Part shown: one piece after another, positions 8,453 to 12,586 of the stretch
How positions within the stretch are numbered: position 1 is the first letter of the stretch
Layout: each line of letters begins with the position of its first letter
The notes under the pieces: model-generated
Database searches by the model: none
Told to the model about the DNA's origin: nothing
What the model saw: only the letters and a program-made list of their open reading frames with translations
Position numbers and translations under genes: made by a program
Assembly (NCBI GenBank): GCA_945898105.1
Contig: CAMDHL010000040.1
Location: 1-12,586 of the forward strand
Reading direction: 5' to 3'
DNA: 12,586 nucleotides
Source of the DNA: Comamonas sp. lk
GTDB taxonomy: Bacteria > Pseudomonadota > Gammaproteobacteria > Burkholderiales > Burkholderiaceae_C

Positions 8453-9625
8453 TTACGAGTCGGCCTCATAGACAACGGGGGATTTGAGCGGCGGGGACGT
8501 AAAAATCGAGGCGTCAACTGTGGTTTGAGCGAGCAAGGCACGGAGCTGTGCGAGCCCGGTTCCAGCTTGCGCGCTAAGAAAAACCCGGGCGGTTTGCTTA
8601 CCTTCCAGTTCAAAAAAATCACTGGTTTGCAATGGAAGTTGATTCTCTGGAAGGGCATCGATCTTGTTGAAAACCAATATCTGAGGCACGCTCTGCGCGC
8701 CAATCTCTAACAAAACCCGTTGAACTTGCTCAATCTGGAGCATGTAATCGGAGTTAGAAGCGTCAACCACATGCAATAACAAGTCGGCATCGACAGCCTC
8801 TTGCAAAGTCGCCTGGAATGCGTCCACCAGCCCATGCGGCAGATCGCGAATAAACCCAACCGTATCCGACAGCGAAACCGACCGATCAGCTTCGCCCAAA
8901 TAGAGCTGACGCGTCGTGGTGTCCAACGTGGCAAACAGCTGGTCGGCCGCATAGGCACGCGCTTTCACCAGCGCGTTAAAGAGTGTGGATTTACCGGCAT
9001 TGGTATACCCGATGAGCGAAATATTGAAGGCGCCTCGTCGGTCGCGCTGTTTGCGCTGGGTCTGGCGCTGGCGCTTGACCTTGTCCAACTGATCTTTGGT
9101 GCGTTTAATCTGTGAGGCGATCATTCGCCTGTCTAGCTCGATCTGAGTTTCTCCGGGACCACCCCGTGTGCCGATGCCCCCGCGTTGGCGCTCCAGATGG
9201 GACCAGCGGCGTACCAGGCGCGTACTTAAATATTGCAGCCGAGCCAGTTCCACTTGCAATTTGCCCTCATGGCTACGGGCTCTTTGGGCGAAAATTTCAA
9301 GAATCAGAAAAGTCCGGTCATTCACCGGCATCTCCAGCCGCCGTTCCAGATTGCGCTGCTGCCCGGGGCTAAGGCTTTGGTCGAATAAAATTTCTTGGGC
9401 GCCAACGCTCTGGGCCAGCAATTTGATTTCATCGGCTTTTCCGGTGCCGACAAATAAGGCTGCATCCGGTGCGCGGCGCTTACATACCACCCGGGCCACC
9501 GGCTCCATGCCCGCGGTCTGGGCCAACTGGCCCAATTCATCCAAAGTGGAATCAAAATTCGCCACGCCTAAGTCCACACCCACCAAAATGGTACGCGTGG
9601 TAAGAGCAGCTTGGGGCGAGGTCAA
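8453..9625 (-). CDS. hflX: Ribosome-associated GTPase HflX
   Basis: Obg-HflX superfamily GTPase that binds the 50S subunit and splits stalled or heat-damaged ribosomes. The 390-residue protein has the N-terminal nucleotide-binding HflX domain (about 12-150, with GTGKADEI and LSPGQQRNLERRL) and the glycine-rich linker RGGIGTRGGPGETQ at 148-161. The G domain follows, with G1 GYTNAGKS (206-213), G2 threonines in TLDTTTR, G3 DTVGF (254-258), G4 NKID (320-323) and G5 SAQ (351-353). It lacks the extra C-terminal domain that makes the E. coli protein about 426 residues long. The only start allowing the full N-terminus is TTG at 9625. An in-frame TGA lies eight codons upstream with no ATG or GTG between, and the Shine-Dalgarno is poor. 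It lies 48 nt downstream of hfq and just before hflK. Confidence 0.96.
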   Translation of the reverse strand: MTSPQAALTTRTILVGVDLGVANFDSTLDELGQLAQTAGMEPVARVVCKRRAPDAALFVGTGKADEIKLLAQSVGAQEILFDQSLSPGQQRNLERRLEMPVNDRTFLILEIFAQRARSHEGKLQVELARLQYLSTRLVRRWSHLERQRGGIGTRGGPGETQIELDRRMIASQIKRTKDQLDKVKRQRQTQRKQRDRRGAFNISLIGYTNAGKSTLFNALVKARAYAADQLFATLDTTTRQLYLGEADRSVSLSDTVGFIRDLPHGLVDAFQATLQEAVDADLLLHVVDASNSDYMLQIEQVQRVLLEIGAQSVPQILVFNKIDALPENQLPLQTSDFFELEGKQTARVFLSAQAGTGLAQLRALLAQTTVDASIFTSPPLKSPVVYEADS

Positions 9626-9643
9626 ATCAGGTCTGCGGGCGCA

Positions 9644-9661
9644 GCAGCCTCAGGGGGCCGC
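9644..9661 (-). promoter_or_regulatory. Hairpin between hfq and hflX
   Basis: In the minus-strand transcript GCGGCC and GGCTGC flank a 6-nt loop and can form a 6-bp GC-rich stem containing one G-U pair. It lies between the hfq stop and the hflX TTG, with the stem ending 18 nt before the start codon. No U-run follows, so it is not an obvious terminator. It could protect the hfq message end or dampen hflX translation; that role is inferred. Confidence 0.3.
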
Positions 9662-9673
9662 CAAATAGCAATA

Positions 9674-9922
9674 TCAAGGTGCTTCAGCGCCGTCGACAGG
9701 CGTCAGTGCAAAATTGACTGCACGACCTGGCACGATGGTGGATATAGCGTGTTTGTACACCATTTGAGTCACAGTGTTACGCAGTAAAACCACATATTGG
9801 TCAAAGGATTCAATCTGTCCCTGCAGCTTGATACCGTTGACCAGATACACCGAAACCGGGATGTGCTCCCGGCGCAAGGCGTTCAGAAAAGGGTCCTGCA
9901 AAAGTTGGCTTTTGTTGATCAC
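9674..9922 (-). CDS. hfq: RNA chaperone Hfq
   Basis: Sm-like protein that forms a hexameric ring and pairs small RNAs with target mRNAs. From GTG at 9922 it has 82 residues, normal for the group, and begins [20 protein letters not shown], closely matching the family N-terminus. Sm1 contains the RNA-binding QDPFLN and [19 protein letters not shown] segments. Sm2 is the [12 protein letters not shown] motif with the invariant YKH of the proximal uridine pocket. The tail [13 protein letters not shown] is short. The frame stays open upstream to 10033, but those residues do not resemble Hfq and overlap the der end, so the GTG start is chosen; a GGA lies 7 nt before it. der ends 107 nt upstream and hflX starts 48 nt downstream. 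Linkage with hflX-hflK-hflC is the classic arrangement. Confidence 0.97.
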   Translation of the reverse strand: MINKSQLLQDPFLNALRREHIPVSVYLVNGIKLQGQIESFDQYVVLLRNTVTQMVYKHAISTIVPGRAVNFALTPVDGAEAP

Positions 9923-9957
9923 GATATTTTCCGTGTTGAAGATAAAAAGAAGATCAG

Positions 9958-9989
9958 AAGATACCACATTGGCAAGGGATTCTTGGCAA
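9958..9989 (-). promoter_or_regulatory. Candidate sigma-70 promoter for hfq
   Basis: In the 107-nt gap between der and hfq the minus strand has TATCTT (9958-9963; four of six -10 positions) directly preceded by TGG, an extended -10 pattern. TTGCCA (9984-9989; five of six -35 positions) lies 20 nt upstream, longer than ideal. Transcription would begin near 9950 and give a leader of about 28 nt. This would give hfq and the hfl genes their own expression independent of bamB-der. The match is only moderate. Confidence 0.3.
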
Positions 9990-10029
9990 CAAGGACCAAT
10001 TTGTATGGGTAATCCTGCCCTTACGAGGG

Positions 10030-11367
10030 TCAATCCTTGTCCGCATAGGGGTTCGCAGCGGACTTCATCTGGATGCGCAGAGGCGTGCCCACAAGATTAA
10101 ATTCTTTGCGAAAACGACCTTCCAAAAAGCGCTTATACGCTTCGGTCACATGTTCCAGCGAATTGCCGTGCACAATAATTATTGGCGGGTTCATCCCACC
10201 CTGGTGGGCATAGCGCAACTTAGGCCGGTACATACCGGTTTTCTTGGGTGTCTGAAACTGAACGGCCTCCAGCAGCAAGCGTGTAAGTACCGGCGTAGGC
10301 ATTTTGCAATTTGCGGCACGGTGCGCCTGCGCAATCGAATCCCACACCGGCCCAAGGCCCTGGCGTTTACGCGCTGAAATCAAATGTAAAGCTGCAAATT
10401 TTAAAAAACCTAGACGGGTCTCTAGCGAGCGCTTCACCAGTTCCCGCTGGTACTCGTCCACCGCATCCCATTTATTGACCGCCACCACCACGGCCCGACC
10501 GGACTCAAGAATATAGCCAGCAATGTGGGCATCCTGGTCGGTAACACCGTCAATTGCGTCAATTAATAGCAAGACTACGCTGGCTGATTCAATCGCTTGC
10601 AAAGTTTTCACCACTGAAAACTTTTCGATCGCCTCAAAGACCTTACCTTTGCGGCGAATACCGGCGGTATCGATCAGTTCAAATTTTTGCCCGCCGCGTT
10701 CAAAAGGGATGGAAATCGTATCGCGCGTAGTACCCGGCAAATCAAACGCGACCAAGCGCTCCTCGCCCAACCAGGTATTGATCAGCGTAGATTTCCCCAC
10801 GTTGGGACGACCGGCTACCGCAAGTTTGATCGTCCCAGGGTTATTTTCTTCAGACTCGTTTGCATCCGGGTCGGGCGCGAAAGGCGCCATTACCTGGTCC
10901 ATGAGAGAACGAATGCCCTGTCCGTGAGCGGCAGATACGGCAATCACAGCGCCTAGCCCAAGCTCGTAGAACTCACCGAACTGCGTGCTCTCGGTCATGC
11001 CTTCAGCCTTATTCGCCACTACGTAGCTGGTCTTGCCTAGCCTACGCAGATATTTGGCAATGTCATGGTCTTGCGCCGACACGCCGCCACGGGCATCAAC
11101 TATAAAAAGTACAGCATCCGCTTCGGCTACCGCTTGACGCGTTTGCTTGGCCATTTCTTTGAAGATACCGGTCGTCGCATCGGGCTCGAAACCACCGGTG
11201 TCCACCACAATGATTTCCTGCTTGCCGTGTTTGGCATTTCCATAATGCCGGTCGCGCGTCAATCCGGCAAAATCCGCAACAATCGCGTCGCGAGTTTTTG
11301 TCAGGCGATTGAAAAGGGTGGACTTGCCGACGTTGGGCCTGCCGACCAGGGCGATAACGGGTTTCAT
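10030..11367 (-). CDS. der: Ribosome biogenesis GTPase Der (EngA)
   Basis: Essential tandem GTPase needed for late assembly of the 50S ribosomal subunit. It has 445 residues. GTPase domain 1 has G1 GRPNVGKST (9-17), G3 DTGGF (56-60) and G4 NKAE (119-122). The glutamate replacing the usual aspartate in G4 is common in Der of this lineage. An acidic linker (about 165-176) is followed by GTPase domain 2, with GRPNVGKST (186-194), [10 protein letters not shown] (233-242) and NKWD (298-301). The C-terminal KH-like domain includes [20 protein letters not shown] and the end [15 protein letters not shown]. The start is ATG at 11367, 17 nt after the bamB stop, without a clear Shine-Dalgarno, so coupling to bamB translation is likely. 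The bamB-der pairing is widespread in gamma- and betaproteobacteria. Confidence 0.98.
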   Translation of the reverse strand: MKPVIALVGRPNVGKSTLFNRLTKTRDAIVADFAGLTRDRHYGNAKHGKQEIIVVDTGGFEPDATTGIFKEMAKQTRQAVAEADAVLFIVDARGGVSAQDHDIAKYLRRLGKTSYVVANKAEGMTESTQFGEFYELGLGAVIAVSAAHGQGIRSLMDQVMAPFAPDPDANESEENNPGTIKLAVAGRPNVGKSTLINTWLGEERLVAFDLPGTTRDTISIPFERGGQKFELIDTAGIRRKGKVFEAIEKFSVVKTLQAIESASVVLLLIDAIDGVTDQDAHIAGYILESGRAVVVAVNKWDAVDEYQRELVKRSLETRLGFLKFAALHLISARKRQGLGPVWDSIAQAHRAANCKMPTPVLTRLLLEAVQFQTPKKTGMYRPKLRYAHQGGMNPPIIIVHGNSLEHVTEAYKRFLEGRFRKEFNLVGTPLRIQMKSAANPYADKD

Positions 11368-11384
11368 TGAATAGTCGGCAAGCC

Positions 11385-12521
11385 CTATTGGGGCCTGAAC
11401 CCGATCACATTACCGCGCTGCGTCATCACCACCCAGGTCGAAGCGATCCATAGTGGCGAACCCAAAATGGGGGAGCCATCCGTAGCGATTCGATTCAGCA
11501 ATTTTCCATCCGCTGGAGAAAGCCAATGCACATTACCTTCGTTGTCGCCGGTCAGGACGGCACCGCCAGCCAGGGTCGGGCCAGTCAGGCTGCGTAGACG
11601 TAATTTTTCATAAGTCCACAATTTTTCGCCATCGCTACGCCGCCAAGCAATTACTTTTCCATCGCTTTCAACACCGACAATGGATTGGCCGTCACCACCA
11701 ATGCCTGTAACCCCTGACGCAGCCTTGTTCCAAGCACTGCGACCGGTTTGCGTCTGTATGCATGTCACCGCATACTGAAAAGCACGCAGGCAGACCGAGT
11801 CACCCACCCGGCTAACACCGGAAACCAGGTCTGCGAGGCGCTCTACTTCATTGATGCCACGACCTGATGCAACTTGAACATCCCAGCGCAGCGATCCGTT
11901 CAAGGGGTTCAAGGCCAACAAGCGACCGCCTTGCGCAGTAATTAACGTGTCGCCAACGGCGGTCAACACGCTCGCCTGCGCAAGCAGCAAGGAATCTCCA
12001 GAGCGCTGCTGTGCCCACAGCTTGCGTCCGTTTGCGGCATCGAAGCCATAGACCGTCCGGTCTGCCGCTAAAACAAACACGCGGGCGCCGGCCACTAAGG
12101 GGGCTGTCACCACCAGCGAGGGAATTTTTTGGCGCCATAACTCTTTATTGCCGCTCCACACGACCAACTGGTTATCCCGAGTAACGACCGCAACAAAATC
12201 TTTATCGGCGCCAACGCCAGCAGTCAATGGCTGGCCGACGCTGGAACGCGCCTTGACCTGACCATTCGTTGCATCAATTAAGCTCAGGTCTCCCTGACTT
12301 GATGCGGCCCACAACATGTCACCCACCATGCGCAACTCTAGAGGCATGGCGCCGGAACCCACATTTACGCGCCACACCTCCTTGACCAGCATCTTGGCGG
12401 GATTAGCTTCCAGCGGCTCAGGTTTGGGCTTGTCAAAACTGGCACAGGCGCCCAGAATGAGTAACAGGCCGATCCCCGCAAGCCCGTAAAACCACGCCTT
12501 CCTGAAGCACAAAAACCGCAT
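11385..12521 (-). CDS. bamB: Outer membrane protein assembly factor BamB (lipoprotein)
   Basis: Lipoprotein of the BAM complex that helps BamA fold beta-barrel proteins into the outer membrane. It has 378 residues. A lipoprotein signal peptide (positively charged start, hydrophobic [13 protein letters not shown]) ends in the lipobox LGAC, so C26 is the acylated residue. Alanine at +2 agrees with outer-membrane sorting. The rest is a PQQ-like eight-bladed beta-propeller, seen as recurrent blade motifs such as [49 protein letters not shown] and [15 protein letters not shown], roughly 40-45 residues apart. ATG at 12521 is preceded by AAGAGG and overlaps the stop of the upstream gene (TAATG), so translation is probably coupled. 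der follows after 17 nt. Confidence 0.96.
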   Translation of the reverse strand: MRFLCFRKAWFYGLAGIGLLLILGACASFDKPKPEPLEANPAKMLVKEVWRVNVGSGAMPLELRMVGDMLWAASSQGDLSLIDATNGQVKARSSVGQPLTAGVGADKDFVAVVTRDNQLVVWSGNKELWRQKIPSLVVTAPLVAGARVFVLAADRTVYGFDAANGRKLWAQQRSGDSLLLAQASVLTAVGDTLITAQGGRLLALNPLNGSLRWDVQVASGRGINEVERLADLVSGVSRVGDSVCLRAFQYAVTCIQTQTGRSAWNKAASGVTGIGGDGQSIVGVESDGKVIAWRRSDGEKLWTYEKLRLRSLTGPTLAGGAVLTGDNEGNVHWLSPADGKLLNRIATDGSPILGSPLWIASTWVVMTQRGNVIGFRPQ

Positions 12522-12586
12522 TACTTGACCTCTTGCTGCAATTTCGCCTTTGCCGCGGCATCAGGCTCCACGCCCAATGCGTTTAG
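12521..12586 (-). CDS. C-terminal end of upstream gene, probably YfgM-like TPR protein
   Basis: The minus strand is open from the window edge to a TAA at 12521-12523 that overlaps the bamB ATG by one base. The 21 residues visible are LNALGVEPDAAAKAKLQQEVK, a helical Ala/Lys-rich tail. In related genomes the gene directly upstream of bamB is the tetratricopeptide protein YfgM, a SecYEG-associated periplasmic chaperone partner. The fragment suits that, but it is too short to prove by sequence. The reading frame is likely real because of the stop/start overlap; the name is inferred from gene order. Confidence 0.6.
   Translation of the reverse strand, partial: LNALGVEPDAAAKAKLQQEVK

Noticed and set aside
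9923..10033. N-terminal extension of Hfq (37 extra residues)
   Set aside because: The extra residues do not resemble any Hfq N-terminus and would overlap the end of der. The family start aligns with GTG 9922.
10989..11015. NKAE in place of NKxD in the first GTPase domain of Der, as a possible loss of function
   Set aside because: I recall this substitution as common in betaproteobacterial Der proteins, and all other G motifs are intact.

Overview
The window looks like a housekeeping segment of a betaproteobacterial chromosome, most likely Burkholderiales and probably Comamonadaceae or a close relative. Three things support this. The gene order (yfgM-like)-bamB-der-hfq-hflX-hflK-hflC-hisZ-purA is the one I associate with this group. 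A HisZ regulatory subunit is present, and enterobacteria lack it. The near-invariant proteins (LysS, Hfq, PurA, the cystathionine beta-lyase) read like those of that family. There are no transposases, integrases, CRISPR repeats, tRNA or rRNA genes, or obvious composition breaks. The taxon is inferred from memory of families, not from a search.

Layout. Positions 1-1639 carry two plus-strand genes: the 3' part of lysS (lysyl-tRNA synthetase, cut by the window edge) and a small HExxH metallopeptidase of the YgjP/M48-like type. The rest, 1625-12586, is one unbroken run of minus-strand genes. Read in transcription order from the right edge they are: the last codons of a probable yfgM-like gene, bamB, der, hfq, hflX, hflK, hflC, hisZ, purA, a purine-type phosphoribosyltransferase, and a metC-like cystathionine beta-lyase. 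The metC-like gene meets the metallopeptidase gene tail to tail with a 15-bp overlap. The largest gap in the run is about 107 nt, so no stretch over 300 bases lacks a gene.

How the genes fit together. The right part concerns envelope and RNA/ribosome quality control: BamB in outer-membrane protein assembly, Der in 50S assembly, Hfq as sRNA chaperone, HflX as ribosome-splitting GTPase, and HflK/HflC as the membrane complex that restrains FtsH. The left part concerns PRPP, purine and amino-acid metabolism: HisZ activates the short-form HisG, PurA starts AMP synthesis from IMP, a phosphoribosyltransferase probably salvages or binds a purine, and the beta-lyase makes homocysteine for methionine. 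Spacings of 9-50 nt and stop/start near-overlaps suggest extensive cotranscription. Possible internal starts lie before hfq and hisZ.

Several starts needed a decision. hfq begins at a GTG (9922), hflX has only a TTG (9625), hflK most likely begins at 8414, and the phosphoribosyltransferase begins at 3371 behind a strong AAGGAG. I see no previously undescribed system here. The observations worth following up are modest: non-ATG starts and leader structures around hfq/hflX, absence of the small DUF2065 (yjeT) gene usually found after hflC, a convergent gene overlap, and a hairpin leader before the phosphoribosyltransferase.
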